Assembly: GCA_963792675.1 (NCBI GenBank)
Contig: CAWBWT010000002.1
Span: forward strand, 1,922,001 to 1,986,000
DNA length: 64,000 nt
From: JBBROS01 sp963792675
GTDB taxonomy: Bacteria > Pseudomonadota > Alphaproteobacteria > Acetobacterales > Acetobacteraceae
Reading direction: 5' to 3'
Of the stretch, positions 47,519 to 56,915 are shown piece by piece. The notes under the pieces were generated by a model. It made no database searches. It worked only from the letters and a program-made list of their open reading frames with translations, and was not told where the DNA came from. The number at the start of each line of letters is the position of its first letter. Within the stretch, counting starts at the first letter, position 1. A program made the position numbers and the translations under genes.

Positions 47519-47546
47519 ATGGCCGGGTCTTCGCCCGGCCATGACG
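47519..47546. repeat. dispersed palindromic hairpin
   Basis: ATGGCCGGG / CCCGGCCAT with loop TCTTCG, followed by GACG. Same family as the hairpins at 5828 and 5867. Confidence 0.6.
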
Positions 47547-47570
47547 TGTGTCGTTGCAGCGTGGACGGGG

Positions 47571-47909
47571 TCAGGCGGCGGCTTGGTGGGGGATGCCCTT
47601 TTCGGTCAGCATCGTCTCGAGCTCGCCCGACTGGAACATCTCGGTGACGATGTCGCAGCCGCCGACGAACTCGCCCTTGACGTAGAGCTGCGGGACGGTC
47701 GGCCAGGACGAGAACTCCTTGACGCCTTCGCGCAGCGCCGGGTCCTCGAGCACATTGGCGGTCTGGAACGGGACGCCGAGGTGGGTGAGGATCTGCACGA
47801 CGCGGGCGGAGAAGCCGCACTGCGGGAACATCGCGTTGCCCTTCATGTAGAGCATGACGGGGTTCTGGGTGATGTCGCTCTGGATACGCTCGGAAACCGG
47901 ATTGCTCAT
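47571..47909 (-). CDS. grxD: monothiol glutaredoxin, Grx4 family
   Basis: A 112-residue CGFS glutaredoxin: FPQCGFSARVVQILTHLGVPF, SSWPTVPQLYVKGEFVGGCDIV. It binds [2Fe-2S] and works with BolA in iron-sulfur trafficking; bolA lies just upstream in the same operon. Confidence 0.96.
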   Translation of the reverse strand: MSNPVSERIQSDITQNPVMLYMKGNAMFPQCGFSARVVQILTHLGVPFQTANVLEDPALREGVKEFSSWPTVPQLYVKGEFVGGCDIVTEMFQSGELETMLTEKGIPHQAAA

Positions 47910-47918
47910 GCTGTTCTC

Positions 47919-48155
47919 CTATTCGGTCGGCGCTGCCGTTTGCAGCGCCAGGGCATGCAGGGCGCCCCCCATGCGGCCCTGCAGGGCGGCGTAGACGAGC
48001 TGGTGCTGCTGGACGCGGCTTTTTCCCCGGAACGCGCTGCTGGTGACGGAAGCGGCGTAGTGGTCGCCATCGCCGGCAAGGTCGTCGATCTTGACGACGG
48101 CGTCCGGCAACGCCTCCTTGATCAGGGCTTCGATCTCGCTGGCAACCATCGCCAT
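47919..48155 (-). CDS. BolA family protein
   Basis: A 78-residue BolA/IbaG-type protein: ALPDAVVKIDDLAGDGDHYAASVTSSAFRGKSRVQQHQLVYAAL. The conserved RVQQHQ/H pair provides the ligand to the glutaredoxin-bridged cluster. It starts three bases after the purL stop at 48159 and precedes grxD. Confidence 0.93.
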   Translation of the reverse strand: MAMVASEIEALIKEALPDAVVKIDDLAGDGDHYAASVTSSAFRGKSRVQQHQLVYAALQGRMGGALHALALQTAAPTE

Positions 48156-48158
48156 GGC

Positions 48159-50334
48159 CTAAGTCCCCATCCAGTCCGGGAAGAAGCGCTCATGCGCCTC
48201 CCGGAGTCTCTGCAAGCGATATTGTGATCCTGCCCGGCAGTGTCAAACCGTCGCCGCCAGCCAGTGCCGAGTTGGACGGCCGGCACATCGGCCGCCTGGG
48301 CCGCGGCGAGCAGGGGTGCTGCGTCCGCGACGGCCAGCACGTAGCGGGCCTGGTCCTCGCCGAACCAGAACGCGTGATCGCCCTCGGCGGTGAGGGTCGC
48401 GCCGGTGTCGCCGGCCAGCGCCATCTCGGCGACCGCGACCAGCAGGCCGCCATCGGAGACGTCGTGGCAGGCCGCCACGAACCCGGCCAGGATCTGGGCG
48501 CGGACGAAATCGCCGTTGCGGCGCTCGGCTGCGAGGTCGACCGGCGGCGGCGGCCCGGCTTCCTGCCCGGCGATCTCGCGCAGCCACAAGGACTGCCCAA
48601 GATGGCCCGCCGTCGCGCCGATCAGCATCAGCGAGAGACCCGGGCGGAGCGCCTGGCCGACCGCCTGGGCCGCGTCCTCGATCACGCCGAGGCCGCCGAT
48701 CGCCGGGGTGGGCAGGATGCCGCGGCCTTCGGTCTCGTTGTAGAGGCGACACGTTGCCGGACACGACGGGGAAGTCGAGCGCGCGGCAGGCGGCCGAGAT
48801 GCCGCGGACGCAGGCGGCGAACTGGCCCATGATCTCGGGCTTCTCGGGGTTGCCGAAGTTCATGTTGTCGGTGATGGCGAGCGGCCGGGCGCCGGTCGCG
48901 GTGATGTTGCGCCAGGCTTCGGCGACCGCCTGGGCGCCGCCCGCCTCGGGGTCGGCGGCGCAGTAGCGGGGCGTGCAGTCGGTGGTCAGCGCCAGGGCGC
49001 GGTCATGGCCCTCGATGCGGACGATGGCGGCGTCGGCCTGGCCGGGGCGGCGCACGGTCTGGCCGCCGATGGTGCTGTCGTACTGGTTCCAGACCCAGGC
49101 GCGGCTGCACAGGTCCGGGCAGGCGATCAGGCGTCAGCAGTGCGGGGCCGAGGCCGACCGGGTCGGCGATGGGCCGAGCGGCGGCTGCTTCGGCGTCTCG
49201 GCCATCGGGCGGTGATAGAGCGGCGCCTGTTCGGCCAGCGGGTCGAGCGGGATGTCGGCCTCGATCTGGCCCCGGTGCCGGACGACGATGTGCCCGGTGT
49301 CGGTCAGGTGGCCGATGACGGCGAAATCCAGCTCCCACTTCTCGAAGATGGCGCGGGCGACGTCCATGCGGTCGGGGCGCAGCACCATCAGCATGCGCTC
49401 CTGGCTATTCCGACAGCATCATCTCGTAGGCGGTCATGCCGGCTTCGCGCTGCGGCACCGCGTCGAGGTCGAGCTCGATGCCGACGCCGCCCTTGCCGGC
49501 CATCTCGACGCTGCTGCTGGTGAGCCCGGCGGCGCCCATGTCCTGGATGGCGACGATGGCGTCGGTCGCCATCAGCTCGAGGCAGGCCTCGATCAGCAGC
49601 TTCTCGATGAAGGGGTCGCCGACCTGCACGGTCGGGCGCTTCTCCTCGGAGTTCGCGCCGAACTCGGCCGACGCCATGGTGGCGCCGTGGATGCCGTCGC
49701 GGCCGGTCTTGGCGCCGACATAGACGACCGGGTTGCCGATGCCGGCGGCGGCGCTGAGAAAGATGCGGTCGGCCGGCGCGATGCCGACCGTCATGGCGTT
49801 GACCAGCGGGTTGCCGTTGTAGGCCGGGTGGAAGTTGACCTCGCCGCCGACGGTGGGCACGCCGACGCAGTTGCCGTAGCCGCCGATGCCGCGCACGACG
49901 CCGTCGACGACGCGCTTGGTGCGCGGGTCCTTGGGGTCGCCGAAGCGGAGCGCGTTGAGGTTGGCGATCGGCCGCGCGCCCATGGTGAACACGTCGCGCA
50001 GGATGCCGCCGACGCCGGTCGCGGCGCCCTGGTAGGGCTCGATGAAGCTCGGGTGGTTGTGCGACTCCATCTTGAAGATGGCGGCGAGGCCGTCGCCGAT
50101 GTCGACCACGCCGGCATTCTCGCCGGGGCCGTGGATGACCCAAGGGGCCTTGGTGGGCAGCGTCTTGAGGTGCACGCGGCTCGACTTGTAGCTGCAGTGC
50201 TCGGACCACATGACGCTGAAGATGCCGAGCTCGGTCAGGCTCGGCGTGCGGCCCATGATGGCGAGCACGCGGGCGTATTCGTCGGCGCTGAGGCCGAACT
50301 GGCTGGCCAGGGATTGGTTGACGGCTTGGGTCAT
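48159..50334 (-). CDS. purL: phosphoribosylformylglycinamidine synthase subunit PurL (multiply frameshifted as written)
   Basis: PurL makes FGAM from FGAR with ammonia from PurQ. The ATG at 50334 overlaps the purQ stop (ATGA). First 310 residues are intact (FSVMWSEHCSYKSSR, KMESHNHPSFIEP, GATGVGGILRD). The frame then breaks near 49410, 49140, 48750, 48260 and 48200: segments MLMVLRPDRMDVARAIFEKWELDFAVIGH, TIGGQTVRRPGQADAAIVR, SLYNETEGRGILPTPAIGGLG, CHDVSDGGLLVAVAEMAL and RLREAHERFFPDWMGT together restore the entire protein to the TAG at 48159. Essential purine enzyme, so base errors are the likely cause. Confidence 0.92.
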
Positions 50335-51027
50335 GCGGCGATGGAGTCGGCCATGCCCTGGAACAGCGGCAGGCCGTCGGTGCCGCCCATCAGCGGGTCG
50401 ACCAGGTCCTCGGGGTGCGGCATCAGGCCCATGACGCGGAGATTGGGCGACAGGATGCCGGCGATGTGCCGGGCGGAGCCGTTGGGGTTCGCCTCGCGCG
50501 ACAGCGTCGCCGTGCGCGGAGCAGTAGCGCAGCGGCGACCAGGCCTTCGCCCTCCAAGCGGTCGAGCGTCCTCGTCGAGCGAAGTAGTTGCCGTCGCCAT
50601 GGGCCATGGGGGCGCGGAACACCTGGCGCCTCGCTGGTAGTGGCTGGTATAAGGGGTGTCGCTGCGCTCGACCCGCAGGTGGCAGTCCTGGCTGAGGAAG
50701 CGCAGGGAGGCGTTGCGCAGCAGGGCGCCGGGCAGCAGGCCGGCCTCGGTCAGGATCTGGAAGCCGTTGCAGACGCCCAGCACGTGGCCGCCGCGGCCGG
50801 CAAAGGCGTGGATCGCCGCCATCACGGGGCTGCGCGCCGCCATGGCGCCGCAGCGCAGGTAGTCGCCGTGGCTGAAGCCGCCGGGCAGGACGACGAGGTC
50901 GAGCCCGTCGACGACGGTTTCGCCGTGCCAGACCAGGCGCGGCTTGCTGGCCGGTGACGCGGCGCAGCGCGATCGCCATGTCGCGCTCCCGGTTGGTGCC
51001 GGGGAAGACGACGATGCCGGCTTTCAT
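50331..51027 (-). CDS. purQ: FGAM synthase glutaminase subunit PurQ (frameshifted as written)
   Basis: Class I glutamine amidotransferase that feeds ammonia to PurL. The ATG at 51027 gives MKAGIVVFPGTNRERDMAIALRRVTG; a shift near 50955 leads to GLDLVVLPGGFSHGDYLRCGAMA, then the nucleophile region GHVLGVCNGFQILTEAGLLPGALL. Further shifts between about 50640 and 50500 are needed (QVFRAPMAHGDGNYFA) before NPNGSARHIAGILS, VMGLMPHPE and the stop overlapping purL. Confidence 0.9.
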
Positions 51028-51038
51028 TGCGGCCGCCC

Positions 51039-51441
51039 CTACTCGGTCTTCGGCACGTGCGGCTGCTCGCCGGGGCACAGATAGGTTTCGTCCAGCGCAC
51101 GCAGCACGATGCCGCTGGCTTGGCGGTTGGCTTGGTCGGCGTGCTGGCGGAACCACTGCACGACCAACTCCCGTAGCTGCACTCCGGTCACGTCCTTGGG
51201 AACGCAGATGTAGCCCGGCAGGCGGCGCCCTTGCTGCCGTCCGGCGGGACGCAGCCGCTGGTAGAACGCCGAGCTGTCGGCAATGCCGTCGATGTAGGCC
51301 GTGCAGGCTTCCACCAAGCGGGCATCCCGGCCGGTGCACAGTCTGCACCAGCCTCTGCCCGGTTAGGTTCGACATGCGCTGCGCCTGCGCGCCGCCGCAC
51401 AATGCGAGCACGGCGACGACGGCAATGACCAGGATTCTCAT
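51039..51441 (-). CDS. Rap1a/Tai-like secreted protein inside the purine operon (frameshifted as written)
   Basis: The ATG at 51441 overlaps the corrected purS stop. A signal peptide (MRILVIAVVAVLALCGGAQAQ) precedes a domain read after one shift near 51345: LCTGRDARLVEACTAYIDGI, CVPKDVTGVQLRELVVQWFRQH and SGIVLRALDETYLCPGE. The spaced cysteines and this pattern match the Rap1a/Tai immunity-like fold, small secreted proteins first seen protecting against type VI effectors, but common as stand-alone secreted proteins of unknown role. About 133 aa. The location between purS and purQ is unusual. Confidence 0.72.
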
Positions 51442-51681
51442 GCGCTCGACCTCGACGCGGAAGCTCTCGATGACGGTGTTGGCCAGCAGGCGCTTCGCCA
51501 TCGCTTCGGCCTGCAGCCGGGCTTCCGCCGGGTCGGTCGCATCGAGTTCCAGCTCGATGACCTTGCCGGCGCGGACCTCGCCGACACCCTCGAACCCGAG
51601 CGTGCCGAGGGCGTGGCCGATGGCGCGGCCCTGCGGGTCGAGCACGCCGGGTTTCAGCATCACGGTGACGATCGCCTTCAC
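51438..51681 (-). CDS. purS: FGAM synthase subunit PurS (one frameshift at the 3' end)
   Basis: Small subunit that bridges PurQ and PurL. From the ATG at 51681: MKAIVTVMLKPGVLDPQGRAIGHALGTLGFEGVGEVRAGKVIELELD, ending LANTVIESFRVEVE. The frame as written runs on into the next gene; a one-base shift puts a TGA over the Rap1a-like gene ATG, giving the usual size near 80 aa. Confidence 0.92.
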
Positions 51682-51705
51682 GGGCCTCTCCTCACTGTCC
51701 GAGCC

Positions 51706-52470
51706 TCACTGAACCGTCTCCGGGCCCTTCAGGTCGTTGTTGCCGGCTTCGGGCAGGATGCCGAGGCGGCGGGCAACTTCCTGGTAGGCCTCCTCGACCC
51801 GGCCGAGGTCGCGGCGGAAGCGGTCCTTGTCCATCTTCTCCGACGTCTTGCTGTCCCACAGCCGGCAATTATCCGGGCTGATCTCGTCGGCAAGGACGAT
51901 GCGCATGTCGTCCTCCTCCCACAGCCGGCCGAACTCCAGCTTGAAGTCCACCAGCGTGATGCCGACGCCCAGGAACAGGCCGGTCAGGAAGTCGTTGACC
52001 CGCAACGACAAGGCGACGATGTCGTCCATGTCCTGCGTCGCGGCCCAGCCGAACGCGGTGATGTGCTCCTCGGCCACCATCGGATCGTTCAGCGCGTCGT
52101 TCTTGTAATAGAATTCGATGATGCTGCGCGGCAGGCGGGTGCCTTCCGGGATGCCGAGCCGGGTGCTGAGCGACCCGGCGGCGACGTTGCGCATCACGAT
52201 CTTGAGCGGGATGATCTCGACTTCGCGGATCAACTGCTCGCGCATGTTCAGCCGGCGCACGAAGTGGGTCGGCACGCCGATCTCGGCCAGGCGCATCATC
52301 AGGTATTCGCTGATGCGGTTGTTGAGCACGCCCTTGCCGGTGATGACGCCATTCTTGCCGTCCTTGCCACCCGCGGCGTCGTCCTTGAAGTACTGCACGA
52401 GGGTCCCGGGTTCGGGACCCTCGAACAGGACCTTCGCCTTGCCTTCGTAGAGTTGCCGGCGGCGCGCCAT
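51706..52470 (-). CDS. purC: SAICAR synthase
   Basis: A 254-residue phosphoribosylaminoimidazole-succinocarboxamide synthase, intact. ATG at 52470 (MARRRQLYEGKAKVLFEG). Signature LPRSIIEFYYKNDALNDPMV and LVDFKLEFGRLW, ADEISPDNCRLWD. It catalyses step eight of IMP synthesis (condensation of CAIR with aspartate). Confidence 0.96.
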   Translation of the reverse strand: MARRRQLYEGKAKVLFEGPEPGTLVQYFKDDAAGGKDGKNGVITGKGVLNNRISEYLMMRLAEIGVPTHFVRRLNMREQLIREVEIIPLKIVMRNVAAGSLSTRLGIPEGTRLPRSIIEFYYKNDALNDPMVAEEHITAFGWAATQDMDDIVALSLRVNDFLTGLFLGVGITLVDFKLEFGRLWEEDDMRIVLADEISPDNCRLWDSKTSEKMDKDRFRRDLGRVEEAYQEVARRLGILPEAGNNDLKGPETVQ

Positions 52471-52561
52471 CACCTGTTCCCTGTCGTCGAGCGGACCGTA
52501 TAGCAGGGGGGTGGCCCGGGTGCCACTTATGGCAGCGGATCGCCGGTCCTTGCCCGAGGGG

Positions 52562-53923
52562 TCACGCCGCCTGGAACGCGCGCTCGCGGTCCGGGAACAG
52601 GCGCGCGAACACGTGGTCGACATGCGCCAGGTGCATATCGAGCCCCATCGCGGCATCCAACGCGCCGGGCGCGATCCGGCCCGCGACCTCGGGGTCGGCC
52701 AGCAGATTGTCGCGGAACCTGCGCGCGCCGGGCTTGCCGAGCTGCGTCCAGGTCGCCATCGCGTTGCGCTGGACGATCCGGTAGGCGTCCTCGCGCAGGA
52801 TGCCGGCGCGGGTCAGGGCCAGCAGCACCTCGCCGCTATGCACCACGCCGCCGAGGCTCTCGAGGTTGGCCAGCATCTGCTCCGGGTAGATCGTGAGCTT
52901 CTCCATCATCCCGGCCAGCCGGACGAGCGCGAAGTCGAGCGTCACGGTGGCGTCCGGGCCGATCGCCCGCTCGACGCTGCTATGGCTGATGTCGCGCTCG
53001 TGCCACAGCGCCACGTTCTCGAGCGCGGGCGTCGACGCAGGCGCGGACGATGCGGGCGAGGCCGGTCAGGTTCTCCGACAGCACCGGGTTGCGCTTGTGC
53101 GGCATGGCGCTGCTGCCCTTCTGCCCGGCGTGGAAGAACTCCTCCGCCTCGCGCACTTCGCTGCGCTGCAGGTGCCGGACCTCGGTCGCCAGCCGCTCGA
53201 CGCCGCTCGCGATGACGCCCAGGGTGCAGAAGAACGCGGCATGGCGGTCGCGCGGGATCACCTGGGTGGAGACGGGTTCGGGCTGCAGGCCCAGCCGGGC
53301 GGCGACGTATTGCCTCGATCGCCGGGCCGAGATGGGCGTAGGTGCCGACGGCGCCGCTGATGGCGCAGACCGCGACCTCGGCGCGGGCGGCGAGCAGGCG
53401 GGCGCGGTTGCGGGCGAACTCGGCCTAGTGGCCGGCGAGCTTCAGGCCGAAGCTGGTGGGCTCGGCATGGATGCCGTGGCTGCGGCCGATGGTGGGCGTG
53501 TGTTTGTGCTCGATCGCCCGGCGTTCGAGCGCGGCCAGCACCGCGTCGAGGTCGGCGAGCAGCAGGTCGGCGGCCTGGGTCAGCTGCACCGACAGGCAGG
53601 TGTCGAGCACGTCGCTGCTGGTCATGCCCTGGTGCACGAAGCGGCTGTCTGGGCCGATCCCCTCGGCAAGCCAGGTCAGGAAGGCGATGACGTCGTGCCG
53701 GGTCTCGCGCTCGATCGCGTCGATGCGGTCGAGGTCGGCCTGGGTGATGTCGGCCAGCTTGGCGCCGCCGCGCTCGCGGATGTTGCGCGCGGCCTCGGCC
53801 GGGATCATGCCCGTGCTGCGCCATCGCCTCGGCGGCCAGCGCCTCGATCTCGAACCAGATGCGGAAGCGGTTCTCGGGCGCCCAGATCGCGGTCATGGCC
53901 GGGCGGGAATAGCGGGGAACCAT
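52562..53923 (-). CDS. purB: adenylosuccinate lyase (frameshifts and one in-frame stop as written)
   Basis: PurB cleaves SAICAR and adenylosuccinate. The ATG at 53923 gives VPRYSRPAMTAIWAPENRFRIWFEIEALAAEA. A shift near 53810 leads to IPAEAARNIRERGGAKLADIT, then GMTSSDVLDTCLSVQL and RSHGIHAEPTSFGLKLAGH. A TAG at 53425-53427 replaces the expected Tyr before AEFARNRARLL. More shifts near 53315 and 53020 give GSSAMPHKRNPVLSENLTG (signature, catalytic Ser) and the C terminus VFARLFPDRERAFQAA. The gene is surely real; errors are the likeliest explanation. Confidence 0.9.
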
Positions 53924-53998
53924 GGGCGGCCCTCTTGTGCGTTGACGGTGCGATGCGCGCGTTACGCCCCCCACCCGGCGATGGCAAGGCTGACGCCG

Positions 53999-54604
53999 AT
54001 GAGCGAGCTTGTGGCCGGCGAACTGGTCGCCTTGCTCCAGGTCATGCTGATCGACCTGGTGCTGGCCGGCGACAACGCCGTCGTGGTCGGCATGGCGGTG
54101 GCCGGGCTGCCGCCGCAGCAGAAGTCGCGGGCGATCCTGGTCGGCATCGGCTTCGCGACCCTGCTGCGCATCGCGCTCGCGCTCGTGACGCTGCAGTTGC
54201 TGGCGATCGTCGGCCTGCTGCTGGCCGGCGGGCTGCTGCTGCTGTGGGTGTGCTGGAAGATGTACCGCGAGCTGCGGCCGAGTGCGCGCACCCGGGCGCT
54301 GCACGGCAGCAAGGCGCCGCCGAAGACGATGCGCGCGGCGATGATGCAGATCGTGCTGGCCGACCTGTCCATGAGCCTCGACAACGTGCTGGCGGTGGCC
54401 GGGGCCGCACGCGACCATCCTTGGGTGCTGGTCGCCGGGCTTGGCCTCTCGGTGGTGCTGATGGGCGTCGCGGCCCGGGTGATCGCGACGCTGCTGGAGA
54501 AGCGGCGCTGGATCGCCTGGGTCGGGCTGCTGATCGTGCTTTATGTCGCGGTCAGGCTGATCTGGGAGGGGGCTCACGACGTTTGGCACCGGTGGCCGGT
54601 GTGA
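53999..54604 (+). CDS. TerC/YjbE-family integral membrane protein
   Basis: About 201 residues from the ATG at 53999; an ATG at 53981 is possible. Seven-helix TerC-type protein: LVALLQVMLIDLVLAGDNAVVVGMAVAGL carries the conserved acidic-Asn motif, repeated as ADLSMSLDNVLAVAG. Members export metal ions, notably manganese, or respond to tellurite. Confidence 0.88.
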   Translation: MSELVAGELVALLQVMLIDLVLAGDNAVVVGMAVAGLPPQQKSRAILVGIGFATLLRIALALVTLQLLAIVGLLLAGGLLLLWVCWKMYRELRPSARTRALHGSKAPPKTMRAAMMQIVLADLSMSLDNVLAVAGAARDHPWVLVAGLGLSVVLMGVAARVIATLLEKRRWIAWVGLLIVLYVAVRLIWEGAHDVWHRWPV

Positions 54605-54620
54605 CGGCCGGGAGATCCTC

Positions 54621-55688
54621 ATGAGCAACACCGCCAGCAACATCGCCCTGGTCGCCGGCGCGAGCGGTATCGTCGGCAACAACCTCGTCCGCCACCTGCT
54701 GGGGCGTGGATGGGCCGTGCATGGCCTGGCCCGCCGCCCGCCCGCCATCGACGGCATGGCGCCGGTCGCTGCCGACCTGCTCGACCCGGGTTCGCTCCGG
54801 GCCGGGTTGGATGGCGTGCGGCCGTCGCATGTGTTCATCACCACCTGGATGCGGCAGCCGACCGAGGCGGAGAACATCCACGTCAACGCCGCCATGGTCC
54901 GCAACCTGCTGGCGGCGGCCGGTGACGGCGTGCAGCACGCGGCCCTGGTCACCGGGCTGAAGCATTATCTCGGGCCGTTCGAGGCGTACGGCAAAGGCAC
55001 GCTGCCGGAGACGCCGTTCCGTGAGGAGCAGCCCCGGCTGCCGGTGGAGAACTTCTACTACGCCCAGGAGGACGAGCTGTTCGCGGCCGCCGAGCGCCGC
55101 GGCTTCGGTTGGAGCGTGCATCGGCCGCACACCATCATCGGCTACGCGCTCGGCAATGCGATGAACATGGGGGTCACGCTGGCGGTGTTCGCCTCGATCT
55201 GCCGCGCGACCGGGCGTCCGTTCGCCTTTCCGGGCTCGGCGGTGCAATGGCGGTCGCTGACCGACATGACCGACGCCAGGCTGCTGGCCCGACATCTCGA
55301 ATGGGCGGCAACGACGCCGGCGGCCCGCAACATGGCGTTCAACGTGGTGAACGGCGACGTTTTCCGCTGGAGTTGGATGTGGGCGCGGCTGGCGGAGTGG
55401 TTCGACGTAGCGCCGGTGGCACCGGACGGCGACGGGGTGCCGCTCGAGCAGCAGCTTGCGGAGGTCGGGCCGATCTGGGCGGAGCTGGCGGCCCGGCACG
55501 GCCTGATCGAGCCGGATCTGGGCCGCCTGACGTCTGCCTGGCACACCGACGCCGATCTCGGGCGGCCGATCGAGGTGGTGACCGACATGGGGCGTAGCCG
55601 GCGGCTCGGATTCCTAGACTATCAGCCGACCGAGGACGCGTTCACCGAGTTGTTCGCGCGGCTGCGGGCGGAGAAGGTCATTCCGTAG
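54621..55688 (+). CDS. SDR oxidoreductase, PRISE (progesterone 5-beta-reductase/iridoid synthase-like)
   Basis: A 355-residue short-chain dehydrogenase. Cofactor loop GASGIVGNNLVRHLL; catalytic Lys/Tyr in TGLKHYLGPFEAYG and ENFYYAQEDELF, the PRISE arrangement. These NADPH enzymes reduce activated enone double bonds. ATG at 54621 with GGGAG upstream; 16 bases after terC. Confidence 0.85.
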   Translation: MSNTASNIALVAGASGIVGNNLVRHLLGRGWAVHGLARRPPAIDGMAPVAADLLDPGSLRAGLDGVRPSHVFITTWMRQPTEAENIHVNAAMVRNLLAAAGDGVQHAALVTGLKHYLGPFEAYGKGTLPETPFREEQPRLPVENFYYAQEDELFAAAERRGFGWSVHRPHTIIGYALGNAMNMGVTLAVFASICRATGRPFAFPGSAVQWRSLTDMTDARLLARHLEWAATTPAARNMAFNVVNGDVFRWSWMWARLAEWFDVAPVAPDGDGVPLEQQLAEVGPIWAELAARHGLIEPDLGRLTSAWHTDADLGRPIEVVTDMGRSRRLGFLDYQPTEDAFTELFARLRAEKVIP

Positions 55689-55736
55689 CGCCTCAGGCGC
55701 GCAAGCTGACGCCTCAGGCGCGCGCGAGATGACGCC

Positions 55737-56849
55737 TCAGGCCAGCACGAGGTCGTCGCGGTGGACGATCTCGTCGCGGCCGCGCCAGCCGAGCAGGGCT
55801 TCGATCTCCTCTGACCGGTGCCCGGCGATGCGGCGCGCGTCCGAACTGGCATAGGCGCTGAGGCCGCGGGCCAGGGTGGCGCCGTCGAGCGTCTGGATCA
55901 GCACCGGGTCGCCGCGGTCGAACTCGCCTTCGACCGCGCGCACTCCGGCTGGCAGCAGCGAGCGGCCGCGGCCCAGTGCGCGGGCGGCGCCGGCGTCCAC
56001 CACGAGGCGGCCGGCTGGCTGCAGCGACCCGGCGATCCAGCGCTTGCGCGCGGTCAATCCATCATCGGCCGGGAGGAACCAGGTGCAGCGGGCGCCTTCG
56101 ACCAGCGCGGCGAGCGGGTGCGGGGTGGCACCGATCGCGATCGCCATGGCGCAGCCGGCCTGCGTCGCGATGCGGGCGGCGACCAGCTTGGTGCGCATGC
56201 CGCCGCTCGAGTAGCCCGGCGGGGGCTCACCGCCCATCGCCTCGATCGCCGGCGTCAGCACCGGGATGACGGGCAAATGCCGGGCGGCGGGGTCGCGCTT
56301 CGGGTCGGCGGTGTAAAGCCCGTCGATGTCGGACAGCAGCACGAGCTGATCGGCCTGCACCATCTCGGCGACCCGAGCGGCCAAGCGGTCGTTGTCGCCG
56401 AACCGGATCTCGGCGGTGGCGACGCTGTCGTTCTCGTTGATGACCGGGATGCAGCCGAGTGCCAGCAATGTGGTGAGCGTCGCGCGGGCGTTGAGGTAGC
56501 GGCGCCGATCCTCCGTGTCGTCCAGCGTGAGAAGGAGCTGGGCGGCGGTCAGGCCATGCGCCTGCAGCGCCTCGGTCCAGGCCTGCGCCAGGCGGATCTG
56601 CCCGACTGCGGCGGCTGCCTGCTTTTCCTCGAGCCGCAGCCGGGGCTGCAGCAGCCCGAGCACCGGGCGGGCGAGGGCGATGGCGCCGGACGAGACGACG
56701 ATCACGGCGGTGCCGCGGGCCCGGGCGGCGGCGATGTCGGCGGCAACGCTGTCGAGCCAAGCGGCGCGGGGCGCATCGTGGTCCACCACCAGCGCGGAGC
56801 CGATCTTCACCACCAGAAGCCGCGCCGTGGCGATCGCCGGGGTCGTCAT
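55737..56849 (-). CDS. proB: glutamate 5-kinase
   Basis: A 370-residue kinase, first step of proline synthesis. Amino-acid kinase domain: LLVVKIGSALVV, VSSGAIALA, NENDSVATAEIRFGDNDRLAARVA, YSSGGMRTKLVAARIA; C-terminal PUA domain (GRLVVDAGAARALGRGRSLLPAGVRAVEG). Downstream of obgE on the same strand with a 66-base gap. Confidence 0.95.
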   Translation of the reverse strand: MTTPAIATARLLVVKIGSALVVDHDAPRAAWLDSVAADIAAARARGTAVIVVSSGAIALARPVLGLLQPRLRLEEKQAAAAVGQIRLAQAWTEALQAHGLTAAQLLLTLDDTEDRRRYLNARATLTTLLALGCIPVINENDSVATAEIRFGDNDRLAARVAEMVQADQLVLLSDIDGLYTADPKRDPAARHLPVIPVLTPAIEAMGGEPPPGYSSGGMRTKLVAARIATQAGCAMAIAIGATPHPLAALVEGARCTWFLPADDGLTARKRWIAGSLQPAGRLVVDAGAARALGRGRSLLPAGVRAVEGEFDRGDPVLIQTLDGATLARGLSAYASSDARRIAGHRSEEIEALLGWRGRDEIVHRDDLVLA

Positions 56850-56915
56850 GCGGCGAGGCTCAGCGGGGAGAAGTCCACGGGTCGAGCCCGCGGACGACGG
56901 GGTTGGAAGAGGGGT

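Noticed and set aside
49405..51681. A 758-residue fusion of PurS, the Rap1a-like protein, PurQ and PurL
   Set aside because: It is a chance open frame through genes with indels; each has its own start overlapping the previous stop once frames are corrected.
55689..55736. Three close copies of GACGCCTCAGGC-like sequence as a CRISPR or regulatory repeat
   Set aside because: Only about 12 bases each in 48 bases between convergent genes; more likely a local duplication, too short to call.
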